DNA of 64,000 bases from an uncultured Bacteroidales bacterium (GTDB lineage: Bacteria; Bacteroidota; Bacteroidia; Bacteroidales; Muribaculaceae), in assembly GCA_902793405.1 (NCBI GenBank), contig CADBDH010000004.1, positions 55,157 through 119,156 of the forward strand, written 5' to 3'. Within the stretch, counting starts at the first letter, position 1, and each line of letters starts with the position of its first letter. This document shows, piece after piece, positions 33,906 through 44,300 of the stretch. The notes beneath the pieces were generated by a model, which did not search any database, was not told where the DNA came from, and was given only the letters and a program-made list of their open reading frames with translations. The position numbers and the translations under genes are program-made.

Positions 33906-35102
33906 TCACGCTTCCAGGTCGATGTTGAATTGCTCATGCCAGGGCAGTCCCTGCTTGTTGAGCACTGCCAGGAACGGGTCGGGATCAAACTCCTCGACGT
34001 TGTGCACACCGGGTTTGCGCCACAGTCCCTTGAGGAACATCATCGCACCCGTCATGGCGGGCACGCCCGTGGTGTAGCTCACGGCCTGCATTCCCGTCTC
34101 CTCGAATGCCTTGTGGTGGTCGCAGTTGTTGTAGATGTAGTAGGTCAACGGCTTGCCTTCCTTGTCCAGACCGCCGATGCGGCAGCCGATGCTCGTCTCG
34201 CCGGTGTAGTTCTCGCCCAGGTCCTGAGGGTTGGGCAGCACGGCTTTGAGGAACTGCAGCGGCACGATTTCCATGCCCTGGTAGTTGATAGGCTCGATGC
34301 TCGCCATGCCGATGTCCTGAATCACGCGCAGATGGGTCAGGTATTCTTCGCCGAAGGTCATCCAGAACCGTGCGCGCCTGATGGTCGGGAAGTTGATTAC
34401 CAGCGACTCCAGCTCCTCGTGATACATGAGGTAGCTCTCACGCGGGCCAATCATGGGGTAGGTGAGGGGCTTGTGGATTTCCAGCGCGCCGGTCTCTACC
34501 CATTTGCCGTTCTCCCAGTAGCGGCCCTTTTGGGTGATCTCGCGGATGTTGATTTCGGGGTTGAAGTTGGTGGCGAAAGCCTTGCCATGGTTGCCGGCGT
34601 TGCAGTCCACGATGTCCAGCGTGTGCATCTCGCTGAAGTGGTGCTTGGCGGCGTATGCCGTATAGACGCCGCTCACGCCCGGGTCAAAGCCGCAGCCCAG
34701 GATAGCCGTCAGGCCGGCCTGCTCAAAGCGCTCACGGTAAGCCCATTGCCAGCTGTACTCGAAATGGGCCTCGTCGCGCGGCTCATAGTTGGCGGTGTCC
34801 AGGTAGTGGACTCCGCAGCGCAGGCAGGCCTCCATGATGGTCAGGTCCTGATAGGGCAGGGCCAGGTTGATGACCATGTCGGGTTTGTGGCGGTTGAGCA
34901 GAGCCACGAGCTGGTCCACGTCGTCGGCATCCACCTGGTCAGTGGTGATGTTGTCCTTGCCGATGGCTTTGGCCACAGCGTCACACTTGGCGCGGTTGCG
35001 CGAGGCAATCACGATCTCGTTAAACACGTCAGGGTTTTGCGCGCACTTGTGGGCGCACACGGTGCCGACACCACCGCAACCAATGATAATGACTTTACTC
35101 AT
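33906..35102 (-). CDS. Saccharopine dehydrogenase-family enzyme, probably carboxynorspermidine synthase
   Basis: The 398-aa protein has an N-terminal Rossmann fold with IIIGCGGVGTVCAHKCAQ, then VIASRNRAKCDAVAK (NADP-binding style), and the family segments MVINLALPYQDLTIMEAC and DTANYEPRDE. ILGCGFDPGVSGVY is typical of the carboxynorspermidine/carboxyspermidine dehydrogenase branch, which reductively condenses aspartate semialdehyde with a diamine in the alternative polyamine pathway. The length is right for that branch. No decarboxylase partner (nspC) is in the window. It has its own divergent promoter. Confidence 0.85.
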   Translation of the reverse strand: MSKVIIIGCGGVGTVCAHKCAQNPDVFNEIVIASRNRAKCDAVAKAIGKDNITTDQVDADDVDQLVALLNRHKPDMVINLALPYQDLTIMEACLRCGVHYLDTANYEPRDEAHFEYSWQWAYRERFEQAGLTAILGCGFDPGVSGVYTAYAAKHHFSEMHTLDIVDCNAGNHGKAFATNFNPEINIREITQKGRYWENGKWVETGALEIHKPLTYPMIGPRESYLMYHEELESLVINFPTIRRARFWMTFGEEYLTHLRVIQDIGMASIEPINYQGMEIVPLQFLKAVLPNPQDLGENYTGETSIGCRIGGLDKEGKPLTYYIYNNCDHHKAFEETGMQAVSYTTGVPAMTGAMMFLKGLWRKPGVHNVEEFDPDPFLAVLNKQGLPWHEQFNIDLEA

Positions 35103-35130
35103 ATTCAGTTGTAATATTAAGATTTGTGGG

Positions 35131-35162
35131 CAAAGATAAGCGTTTTTCTTGACCGAAACAAA
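35131..35162 (-). promoter_or_regulatory. Promoter of the dehydrogenase gene
   Basis: Minus strand: TTTG (35159-35162), 20 nt, TATCTTTG (35131-35138). The leader is about 22 nt. Confidence 0.8.
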
Positions 35163-35241
35163 TAATGCACTCTAAAAATTCCCTTGAGGCGGCCTCATCA
35201 GTTCCCGTTGGTCGATAAAAAAGGTATGATTATCGAATTTA

Positions 35242-35274
35242 TTTGTCCCGTTTGCGACATTTCAAGTACCTTTG
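35242..35274 (+). promoter_or_regulatory. Promoter of the TonB-receptor-like gene
   Basis: TTTG (35242-35245), 21 nt, TACCTTTG (35267-35274). It overlaps the upstream part of the frame, so translation starts at 35312. Confidence 0.8.
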
Positions 35275-35311
35275 CACCATCAAATCACACATTAGAAAAC
35301 TATACAATATA

Positions 35312-38134
35312 ATGAAAAGAATCTTATTCATCCTGATTGCTGTGAGTGGTATATTGCCGCTTGCATCGCGGGCTGCAGTCATCAACGGTGTGTTGGTGGA
35401 CTCGCAGGACACGACCGAGCTGATTGAAGCTACCGTCAAACTGCTTATGGCCAATAAGGACAGCACCATGGTCAAGGGCACCACGACCGACATGAACGGA
35501 GTGTTCAACATCAAGGGGGTCAAGGCCGGCAAGTACCTGCTGCGCTTCTCCTATCTGGGCTACAACGATGTCATCAAGCACGTGACCGTCGGCGAGGACG
35601 GCCGCGACGTGAACATCGGTGTGGTTAAGATGGACCCCAATACGATTATGCTCAAGGAGGCTGTGGTTGTGGGACTCAAGAGCCCCATCACGGTCAAGGA
35701 GGATACCATCGAGTTCAATGCCGACACCTATAAGACCCAGGCCAATGCCGTGGTCGAGGACCTGCTCAAGCGCCTGCCGGGCGTTGAAGTGGGCAGCGAC
35801 GGCAAGATTACCGCCAATGGCAAAGAGGTGAAGAAAATCCTCATCGACGGCAAGGAATTCTTCAGCGACGACCCCACGGTGGCCAGCAAGAACATTCCCG
35901 CCGAGATGATCAACAAACTCCAGGTTATCGACCGCAAGAGCGACCTGGCTCGCCTGACGGGTGTGGACGACGGCGAGGATGAGACCGTCATCAACCTCAC
36001 CGTCAAGAAGGGCATGAACAACGGATGGTTCGGCACGGTCAACGCGGGTTATGGAACCGATGACCGCTATGCCGGCAACGTGATGATCAACCACTTCCGC
36101 GACGGTAACCAGTTTACCATCCTGGGAGGCGGCAACAACGTCAACAATCTGGGCTTCGGTGACGGCGCATCGGGACGCTTCCAGCGCTTCGGCGGCGACC
36201 GCGGCGTGACCACGTCCCAGTATGCGGGCATCAACTTCAACGTCGGCAGCAAGGACGACGAGCACTTCCGCGTGGGCGGTGACATCATGTACAGCCACAG
36301 CGACCGCGATACCCGCACCAGCACGGCGCGGCAGAATCTGTTGACCGACTCGGTCAGCTACTACGATGCCAATACCGCCGCTCGCGACAAGGGACACAAC
36401 CTGCGCGGTGACTTCCGTCTCAAGTGGGAGGTGGACAGCAACAATACCCTGGAAATCAGGCCCAACTTCTCGTTCAATTTCAACAAGAGCTCGCGTGCCG
36501 ACTCCTCGATGACCCGTGCCGGCGATGCCGTGTTGACGCCTGTGAACCGCAGCTTGAGCAACTTCTTTAACGACGGCAAGAGCTATGAGTGGGGAACCCG
36601 CCTGATCTATAACCACAAGGTGGCCAGCCACCCGGGACGCAGCCAGAGCTTGATGCTCAACTACGGCTACAGCAATGTGCGGGAGGACGCTGACACCTAC
36701 ACCGACAACACCTATTATCTCTTGGACGGCAATAACCAGCTCATTGACCAGACGGCCAACAATCGCCGCAAGACGCATAACTTCACGGGCCGCATCTCGT
36801 GGACCGAGCCCATCGGCGACGTCAAGAACGCCCGTTTCCTGGAATTCTCTTATCGCGGCAACTACCGCTACACCACGAGCGACAAGATGGTCTATGACAA
36901 CGAGCGCACAGGTGCTTGGCCTAGTGGTGCTATCACCGATTCTGTGTGGAACGAGGGCTTGTCCAACAGTTTCCGCAACACGTTCTTCAACCAGGAGTTC
37001 AGTGTGGGATTCCGTCAGGTGCGCAAGGCCTATAACCTCAATGTGGGCCTCAGTGTCAACAGCGCCATGTCCAAGAGCAAGGACCTCATCAACAGCGCAC
37101 GCAACATCAAGGAGCGCTGGGCTTGGTCGGTGGCTCCCTATGCGCGTTTCCGCTACAAGTTCACCGATACGCGCAACCTCAATTTCTTCTACCGTATGCG
37201 CGCTAACCAGCCCAGCATCACCCAGTTGCAGCCTGTTGCCGACGAGAGCAACCCGTTGAACATCATCATCGGTAACCCCGAGTTGAAGCCCACCTTCAAC
37301 CACAATATCAACTTGCGCTTCGGTGACTTTGCCCAGGGTGCCCAACGCAGCATCATGGCGATGGCCAATGTCGACTTTGCCCAGAACAGCATCGTCTCGA
37401 CCGTGACCACCGACGAAGTCACTGGTGGCCGCATCACGAGCTACACCAATGTGGGCGGCGTGTGGAGCGCCATGGCGATGAATATGTTGAGCTTCCCCTT
37501 CGGGGCCAGCAAGGTATGGTACTTCACCAGCCACATGTTCACCCGTTACGGGGTCACCAAGAGTGTCACCGACGGTGTCGAGAACCGTAGCAACACCTGG
37601 ATGATCAACTATTCGCCGGGTCTGGCCTTCCGCAACAGCGTGTTTGACATCGAGTTGCGTCCCCGTTACAGCTTCCAGAACACCACCACCTCGGCCCTCA
37701 AGTCCAACACCCGCAACATCCACACCTGGGGCGGCAATTTCGACGGCACCTATTCGGCCCCCTTCGGCCTGGTCATCAGCACCGACCTGCGCTACAGCAC
37801 CACTAGCGGTTACAGCGCCGGCTACAACAGCGACCAGTGGATCTGGAACGGCTCCATCGCTTATCAGTTCCTGAAAGAGAAACAGGCCGCCGTGACCTTC
37901 TCGGTCTATGACATCCTGGGACAGCGCAAGAACATCTTCCGCAACGTCACCGGTGACTACATCGAGGACGTCTTCTACAACTCCCTGGGACGCTATGGCA
38001 TGGTGACCTTCACCTACCGCTTCAACACCTTCAAGAAGGGTGAGCAGCCCAAGGACCGCAACGCCGACCGATGGGGTGGCCCTGGCCGCTTCGGCCCTCC
38101 GGGTGGCGGCCCTGGCGGACGACGCCCCTTCTGA
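35312..38134 (+). CDS. TonB-dependent receptor-like outer-membrane barrel protein
   Basis: From ATG 35312 (MKRILFILI) it is 940 aa. Signal peptide; carboxypeptidase-regulatory-like domain (about 22-110, TDMNGVFNIKGVKAGKYLLR). A plug-like region (about 120-245) contains EDLLKRLPGVEVGSDGKI and KKILIDGKEFFSDDP. A 700-aa beta-barrel of the OMP_b-brl_3 type follows. It ends in a Gly/Pro/Arg-rich tail (GRFGPPGGGPGGRRPF). No SusD-like partner is adjacent, so it is a stand-alone receptor or a barrel that does not need TonB. The substrate is unknown. A strong terminator follows. Confidence 0.9.
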   Translation: MKRILFILIAVSGILPLASRAAVINGVLVDSQDTTELIEATVKLLMANKDSTMVKGTTTDMNGVFNIKGVKAGKYLLRFSYLGYNDVIKHVTVGEDGRDVNIGVVKMDPNTIMLKEAVVVGLKSPITVKEDTIEFNADTYKTQANAVVEDLLKRLPGVEVGSDGKITANGKEVKKILIDGKEFFSDDPTVASKNIPAEMINKLQVIDRKSDLARLTGVDDGEDETVINLTVKKGMNNGWFGTVNAGYGTDDRYAGNVMINHFRDGNQFTILGGGNNVNNLGFGDGASGRFQRFGGDRGVTTSQYAGINFNVGSKDDEHFRVGGDIMYSHSDRDTRTSTARQNLLTDSVSYYDANTAARDKGHNLRGDFRLKWEVDSNNTLEIRPNFSFNFNKSSRADSSMTRAGDAVLTPVNRSLSNFFNDGKSYEWGTRLIYNHKVASHPGRSQSLMLNYGYSNVREDADTYTDNTYYLLDGNNQLIDQTANNRRKTHNFTGRISWTEPIGDVKNARFLEFSYRGNYRYTTSDKMVYDNERTGAWPSGAITDSVWNEGLSNSFRNTFFNQEFSVGFRQVRKAYNLNVGLSVNSAMSKSKDLINSARNIKERWAWSVAPYARFRYKFTDTRNLNFFYRMRANQPSITQLQPVADESNPLNIIIGNPELKPTFNHNINLRFGDFAQGAQRSIMAMANVDFAQNSIVSTVTTDEVTGGRITSYTNVGGVWSAMAMNMLSFPFGASKVWYFTSHMFTRYGVTKSVTDGVENRSNTWMINYSPGLAFRNSVFDIELRPRYSFQNTTTSALKSNTRNIHTWGGNFDGTYSAPFGLVISTDLRYSTTSGYSAGYNSDQWIWNGSIAYQFLKEKQAAVTFSVYDILGQRKNIFRNVTGDYIEDVFYNSLGRYGMVTFTYRFNTFKKGEQPKDRNADRWGGPGRFGPPGGGPGGRRPF

Positions 38135-38179
38135 TGACGTGATCGGCCCGAAGGACCATTACCTCACACGAGAATTCAA

Positions 38180-38208
38180 CGAGACGCAAACCCTTGCGTC
38201 TCGTTTTT
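38180..38208 (+). terminator. Terminator of the TonB-receptor-like gene
   Basis: GAGACGCAA-ACCC-TTGCGTCTC stem with a run of seven T. Confidence 0.9.
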
Positions 38209-38339
38209 TTGCCCCATAGTTGGCGTGAGAACTCGGCCTCTTGCGATGCTAACAGCATAAATACCAATTAAAAACGGTAATGATGTCCCTGTCGCCATCG
38301 AAATAAACTAGTATTTTTTACAAAAAAATATCAATTTTT

Positions 38340-38370
38340 TTTGCTGGTTACAAGAATTGTTGTAATTTTG
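38340..38370 (+). promoter_or_regulatory. Strong promoter of the first cohesin-like secreted gene
   Basis: TTTG (38340-38343), exactly 19 nt, TAATTTTG (38363-38370): a full consensus Bacteroidetes promoter. Confidence 0.8.
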
Positions 38371-38376
38371 CCTTCG

Positions 38377-38716
38377 AACTATATAGTAGATAATTGGCTA
38401 GCGATTATTAAGTACTTTGAGATGAACTGTTTACGCAATTCCCGACTACAGGCTCTAGCGACCATCGCTTGGAGTTTGATTTCGTGTCAGGCTGATGATA
38501 GCCACATGCCGCCGGGTCCTCATTTATAAAATATGTGTAGGAGACTGTTCTAATTAAAGAAGATCGCACATTTAGAGAAGAAATAGAGAAATAGAGTAAG
38601 ATTAATCCGAAACGATTTGAGAGATTGAAACAGACCGACCCAATTATGCCAAAATATTGATAACGAGATTATTATTTAATTTTTTATTATTAACTTTTTT
38701 AAAATTTGTTTCTATT
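38377..38716 (+). other. Long (about 340 nt) 5' leader
   Basis: It lies between the consensus promoter and ATG 38717, with no convincing gene inside. It is A+T-rich near the start codon. Its last 18 nt are identical to the leader end at 45469-45486, and TGATGATAGCCA also occurs in both leaders. Confidence 0.6.
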
Positions 38717-40585
38717 ATGAAGAAATTTTTGTTTACTCTTGCTGCTCTGTTGATGGCAGGTAGTGCCTTCGCCGACAACTATCTGTACATTGCAGACTTT
38801 GAAGTAGCAGAAGCTGAACTCGGTACCGAGATCGCTGTGCCCGTTAAGGCTCACTTCGACAACCGCGTATCTGCTTTCGAGCTCTGGATCACTCCTCCCG
38901 AGGGCATGGAGATCGTTGACTTCGAGGCTGGTGCCGACATGAAGGGTATGAAGTACTACAACCAGCGCGGTCGTGAGGGTTCTATCGATGCTTCGATCAC
39001 TACTCTCGACAACATGCACTTTGTTGCTATCACCAGCGCTACCACCGTTGGTTACTATCAGCTCGAGGATGGTACCTGGGCTCCCTACCTGGCTATCAAG
39101 TGGGAACCGGGCGACTACGAGGAGATGCTTATCCTCTACGTTGAGGTAGCTGAAGACTTCGCAGGTGGTGAGGTAAGTGTTCGCACTATGCCCGCTTCTG
39201 GTGAGGATCCCCGTGGCAACACTTGCCCCAAGGGTGAGGACTGGACCTACGTTAACAACATCACCGTTGAAGGCGCTGTTCCTCCCGTTCCCGAGGTAAC
39301 CGAGAAGCCCGTCATCACTTACGAGGAAGTTGAGGGTGGTGTAAATGTAACCGCTACCGGTGCTGGCCACATCTGCCTCTATGTTGAGGACGTGCTCGTT
39401 GCTGAGGGTGAGGGTGTTGCTGAGTACTTCATCGCTAGCACTGAGCTCGAGGAAGAGTATGGTGTAAGCGCTACCGCTCAGGAGGAAGGCAAGGAAGTCA
39501 GCGAGTATGCACTGGCTACCATCTACGTTCCTGGTCTGCCCGTTGTTCCCGAGGTAACCGAGAAGCCCGTCATCACCTACGTTGACGATCCCGAGGCTCA
39601 GACTGTAACCGTTACCGCTACCGGTGCTGGTCACATCTGCCTGTACTGGGACGACATGCTCCAGGCTGAGGGCGAAGGCACCGCAGAATGGGTAATTCCT
39701 TACGGTGACGATCCCGAGGGTGAAGAGTATGGCATCAGCGCTACCGCTCAGGAAGAGGGTAAGGAGATCAGTGAGTATGCACTGGCTACCATCTTCGTTC
39801 CTGGCAAGGAGGTAACTCCTCCCGAGCCCAAGGAGCTGACTGGTGACATCGTTCTTAGCGAGCCCACCGAGGACGGTATCGTAACCGTTACCTACACTGG
39901 TGACGAGGACGTAACCGTTGTTGTAACTGTTAACGGCGTTGAGGTTGATGGCGACATCGAGCTCGAGGAAGGTGAGAACGTAATCGTTGTTACCGTAACT
40001 GCTCCCGGCTATGAGCCCATGGAGGAGACCTTCGTTGTTGAGTACAACCCCGGCACTCCCGTTGAGCCCACCTATGAGGGTTACTGGATCGTCCTCATCG
40101 ACAAGGACGGCAACGAGATTCCTTATAAGCTCAATGCTGGTGAGAACACCGACTATTCTACCACCGTATCTCTCGACTATGATGTATTTGGAACCTTCGA
40201 CTTCTATGGTGGCGCAGAGCGTCCCGTTGTTGGTTTCTACTTCATCGTTGACGACGTGAAGTATGGTGCTCCTGAGGACATGACCGCTACCGTTCTGGGT
40301 ACCGCTCTTGACAATCCTCTGGAGGAGGGTATGAACTACTACACCGTACCCGTAGGTTACAGCTACACCCTCGGTATCTTCGTAGATGACATGACTGGTG
40401 ACTTCTACGTATACGCTGCACAGGGTGGCTTCACCGGTGTTGACGAGCTCGCTAACGGCAAGACCGTTGCTGGCGTTCGCTACTTCAACATGGCTGGCCA
40501 GGAGATGAACGAGGCTAACGGCACCACCATCGTCGTTACCACCTACACCGACGGCACCACCAGCGCTGTTAAGGTGATCAAGTAA
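38717..40585 (+). CDS. Secreted multidomain protein with N-terminal cohesin-like domain
   Basis: From ATG 38717 (MKKFLFTLAAL) it is 622 aa; the longer frame from 38657 is only leader. Signal peptide; a cohesin-like beta domain (about 20-180: SAFELWITPPEGMEIVDFEA). Two Ig-like repeats follow, each with TEKPVITY and VTATGAGHICLY. A third Ig-like unit and a 120-aa domain with YEGYWIVLIDKDGNEIPYKL come next. The variant terminal module RYFNMAGQEM ... TTYTDGTTSAVKVIK closes the protein. Codon use is extreme (GTT/GTA, GCT, TAC, AAC), unlike its neighbours, which fits very high expression. It has its own promoter, long leader and terminator. A surface structural protein is inferred. Confidence 0.85.
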   Translation: MKKFLFTLAALLMAGSAFADNYLYIADFEVAEAELGTEIAVPVKAHFDNRVSAFELWITPPEGMEIVDFEAGADMKGMKYYNQRGREGSIDASITTLDNMHFVAITSATTVGYYQLEDGTWAPYLAIKWEPGDYEEMLILYVEVAEDFAGGEVSVRTMPASGEDPRGNTCPKGEDWTYVNNITVEGAVPPVPEVTEKPVITYEEVEGGVNVTATGAGHICLYVEDVLVAEGEGVAEYFIASTELEEEYGVSATAQEEGKEVSEYALATIYVPGLPVVPEVTEKPVITYVDDPEAQTVTVTATGAGHICLYWDDMLQAEGEGTAEWVIPYGDDPEGEEYGISATAQEEGKEISEYALATIFVPGKEVTPPEPKELTGDIVLSEPTEDGIVTVTYTGDEDVTVVVTVNGVEVDGDIELEEGENVIVVTVTAPGYEPMEETFVVEYNPGTPVEPTYEGYWIVLIDKDGNEIPYKLNAGENTDYSTTVSLDYDVFGTFDFYGGAERPVVGFYFIVDDVKYGAPEDMTATVLGTALDNPLEEGMNYYTVPVGYSYTLGIFVDDMTGDFYVYAAQGGFTGVDELANGKTVAGVRYFNMAGQEMNEANGTTIVVTTYTDGTTSAVKVIK

Positions 40586-40606
40586 TCATCCCCTTAAGGA
40601 CTAATT

Positions 40607-40643
40607 AAAAAGGCGACCTCCTCACGAGGTCGCTTTTTTTTTT
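40607..40643 (+). terminator. Terminator of the first cohesin-like gene
   Basis: GCGACCTC-CTCAC-GAGGTCGC hairpin followed by ten T residues. Confidence 0.92.
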
Positions 40644-40668
40644 ATCCCATTCCCTCCCTATCCATATC

Positions 40669-40972
40669 CATTCATCCCTATTCGTGCTCATTCGTGGCCA
40701 TTGCTGGCCATTCGTGTTAGAAGTCGCCTGTTGTTCATATAATTCATGTTCATTCGTGGTCATTACTGGCCATTCATGTTCGATGCCACCTGTCGTCCAT
40801 ATAATTCATGCACATTCGTGGTCATTACTGGCCATTCATGTTCGATGCCACCTGTCGTCCATATAATTCATGCACATTCGTGGTCATTTCTGGCCATTCG
40901 TGTTAAATAGACACCTGTCGTCCATATAATTCATGCCCATTCGTGCTCATTGCTGGCCATTCGTGTCTATAT
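40669..40972 (+). repeat. Tandem repeat, 62-bp unit, about five copies
   Basis: Units begin at about 40669 (degenerate), 40734, 40796, 40858 and 40921, each with ATAATTCATG, CATTCGTGG, TGGCCATTC and CACCTGTCG blocks. Copies 2 and 3 are nearly identical. There is no gene and no cas gene nearby. It lies between the terminator of one secreted gene and the promoter of the next. Confidence 0.88.
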
Positions 40973-41050
40973 AAGTTTCAGCGGCTGTCCAGTCCCGTCC
41001 AGTGAATGATGAATATTTTCGGTAGTTGGGAAAGAAATATTCATTTATGT

Positions 41051-41082
41051 TTTGTGGGATTCCTAAAAACTATATAACTTTG
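41051..41082 (+). promoter_or_regulatory. Promoter of the 1232-aa secreted gene
   Basis: TTTG (41051-41054), 20 nt, TAACTTTG (41075-41082). Confidence 0.8.
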
Positions 41083-41088
41083 CCATCT

Positions 41089-41320
41089 AATTTAAGGCAG
41101 CCCTTTTGCGGGCTTACTGTGGTGCAGAGATATGAACAAACGGATTTCGATGATGGAATTCATTGTCTATCAGTCGCTTGGCGTGGTTTGTCGAGCGGCC
41201 GCGGAGACATTGGGTGCCATTTTTTGTTATATCTTTCCTCTTTTGTCCGGCGAAGCTTATTTCGACCGGAGCTGTAAACAAACAAACTTTATATAATTAC
41301 TATTTAATCAACTCAAAAAA
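41089..41320 (+). other. Long (about 230 nt) 5' leader of the 1232-aa gene
   Basis: It contains a near-start hairpin candidate GCAGCCC-TTTT-GCGGGCT (41098 onward) and an A-rich end before ATG 41321. No credible gene inside. Confidence 0.5.
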
Positions 41321-44300
41321 ATGAAAAAATTTCTAACCTTTTTCTTAACAGCCCTGCTGACATTCTCCGTCGGCTGGGCCGCAACAGTAACGTTTAATTC
41401 GAGTAACGATCATGGTTCCACTCAGGATCAATCTGCTGATAGCATGTCCAAAGATGGTATTACTATTAGTAGCACTACAGCTGGTTTGGGCTATTCTCCA
41501 TATCGTTTTTACAGTGGTGGAACCACAACTATATCTTCAACTGTTGGGAATATAACTTCGGTTGTATTTACTTGTTCTACAGGAAGTTATAGTAATGCAT
41601 TATATTCTTCTACATTCAATCCAGGATATGTAACACAAAATGATGTCACTGTTACTTGGACAGGAAATGCGGCTAGCTTTACAATTAAAGCTTCAGCTCA
41701 GTTCCGTGTAGTTAAGATAGTAGTTACCACTGCTGAAGGCTCCACCGTCACCGCTCCCACGATCACGCCTGATGGTGGCGATATCTTGGCTTCTCAGCAA
41801 ATATCCATGAGTGCTGAGGATGGTGCAAGCATCTATTACACCATTAATGGCAATAATCCCACGACCTCTTCGACATTGTACACGGCTCCCTTTACTTTGA
41901 ACAGCGGCGCAACAGTAAAGGCCATCGCAGTTAAAGACGGCGTGAGCAGCACTGTGACCTCCGCTACCTTCAATGTGGTTGCCGGTGTGCCCACCATCGC
42001 TGCGGCATTAGCTTATGGAAGTGGACAGTTTATCTTCGCTGGCGAAGCGGTTGTAACCTATCAGAATGGACGAAACGTATGGATTCGTGATAATAGTGGC
42101 AGCGGATTGATTTACCGTAATTCTGGAGAGACCAGTGCCTTTAATAATGGCGATATCCTTAAGCCAGGCTGGAAGGCTAGCAATACGACTCATCAGCAAA
42201 CGCCAGAATTTGGCAGTCCCTCGGGTGTTACTTACTTGCGCAATGATGGAACTGTTGCTCCAGAACCCTTGGACGCACTTACTGTTGGCGATGTCAATAA
42301 GTATGTTTCAATGAGCAACGTGACAGTTACTAGTGTTGATGGCGATAACTATTATGTCAATAATGCCACTGGATATTGTCTGCGTAAGCAATTCACTAAT
42401 GTTTCACCTACCTTGACTGTAGGTAAAACCTATAATGTGGTGGGTGTAGTTTGGAACTATAATGGATTACCCGAGTTGTATCTTATCTCGGCCGAGGAGG
42501 TTGTTACTGGTGACCCCACGATTACACTTGACCCCACGTCCCTGACCATCGACGACAGCGGTACGAACAACTCCTTCACGGTAACGGCCCGCAACCTGCA
42601 TGAAAATGATAATGGTAACGTGAGTGTGACTCATAATTGGGTCTTCAACACCAACCTCACGTCAAGCACAAACAGTATCGCCAATTGGAACGGCATTCAG
42701 GGTTTCAATCGGAATTATAGATCGGTAGACGGCACCGTTACTGTGACCTATAATGGCCGTGCCCTCTCCGCAACCGACACTTACACCGTTGCTACCGAAG
42801 GTGCTAGCCAAACACTCACGGCGACCTATGTGCCCAGCCTCTATATCGTCGGCAATTTTGGCAATGCTGGTTGGAACTATTCGGCCGATGCTGCCACTCC
42901 GATGACCAACGATGGCAACGGCATCTATACTGCTACGCTGGACATTCCCGCTAACAGCTATATCCTGTTCTCCAGGAAAAGTGGTGAAACCTATAACTGG
43001 GATACCAACCGATACTTCATCGGAGCTGTGATGGACAATGGACAAGATTGGGTATACGGTGTCAACGCGCTGCCTGGCTTGCTCGACACCGACCCGTCGA
43101 ATCCTAGCAAGTATCGTCCCATCAAATTCCCCGAGGGCGGCACCTACACCATCACCATCGATGCCAATAACTATACCTTCAACATCACCAAGGAGGTTCC
43201 CCTCCCCGGTGACTTTGTACTCGTAACCGACGACAGTCAACTCGCCGAAGGCAACGAGATCATCATTGTGAACAGCGGCACTGCAGGCGAAGCCAAGGCC
43301 CTGAGCACCACCCAGGGTAACAATAACCGTCCTGCTACTAATGTGACCGTTCGTTCGATCTTGGCGGTAACTGCAACCGATGAGACCCAGATCATTACCC
43401 TTGAGCGAGCTGAGGGTGATAACCCGGGTTGGTACTTCAACGTAGGCAATGGTTATCTCTATGCGGCCAGCAATACTGCCAATCACCTGAAGACCCATAA
43501 TACCACCGCGGATTCTAAGGTGGCCATCTCAATCGGTGATGATAATATTGCCAGCATAGTGTTCCAGGGTCAGTACTCGCATAATGTGATGCAGTATAAT
43601 CAGGGAAGCACCCTCTTCTCGTGCTATGAAACTGCTAGCCAAAGCCCCGTCTATATCTACCAGCGCACTGCCCAGAATGCTTCCTTGAGTGCCGACAAAC
43701 AGCACATCACTCTGGTGACCCCTGCTGGTGCCGACGAGAGCGAGCCCCAGACCTTCACCGTCACGGGCTCTAACCTGACCGAGAATGTTATCCTCACAGT
43801 AGATAACCCCAATTTCGTGCTCAATCCCACCACTATTGTTCCTGAAAACGGTGCAGTTTCACAGGTTGTCACTGTGACCTATGTAGGCGAGAGCACCGTT
43901 ACCGAGAATGAGACTGTTACCATCACCAGCAGCGGCAAGACCGTAGAAGTCTATGTCCACGGCAGGAAGGAAGCTACTACCCTGGCACAGATCGAGGCCT
44001 CGACCGACCTGCTGAACAAGAAGGTGGCCGTGAGCGACGAACTTATCGGCGCTTGGGCCTATGGGAACAAGCTGTGGGCTAAGGATCAAGGCAATGCCTC
44101 GATTGACAAGCGTATGGCTGCAACCGACCAGATGGATTACTTGCAACAGGAAATCTGGCATGACCAGGATGGCAATGTGTATCACCTGCAGACCGGCAGC
44201 TGGGACGAAAGCAACTGGGTTGTTCTCGACTTCAACGGCTTGAGGGGCGAAACCACTGCCGCCGCTTGTGTGGGCAAGAAACTGACCGACGTCAAGGGTA

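Noticed and set aside
35324-37723. 799-codon open frame antisense to the TonB-receptor-like gene
   Set aside because: It is a shadow of the GC-rich, codon-biased plus-strand gene; the plus frame has a promoter, signal peptide and recognisable domains, while the antisense product is low-complexity Val/Ala/His-rich.
38699-38710. A second promoter (TAAAATTTG) directly before ATG 38717
   Set aside because: The spacing between TA and TTTG is one base too long for the TAnnTTTG consensus, and a full consensus promoter lies upstream.
40684-40866. 60-codon frame within the 62-bp repeats
   Set aside because: It is an artefact of the repeat; the peptide changes with copy number and has no leader or promoter.
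40669-40972. CRISPR array
   Set aside because: The 62-bp units are contiguous, with no unique spacers of constant length and no cas genes nearby.
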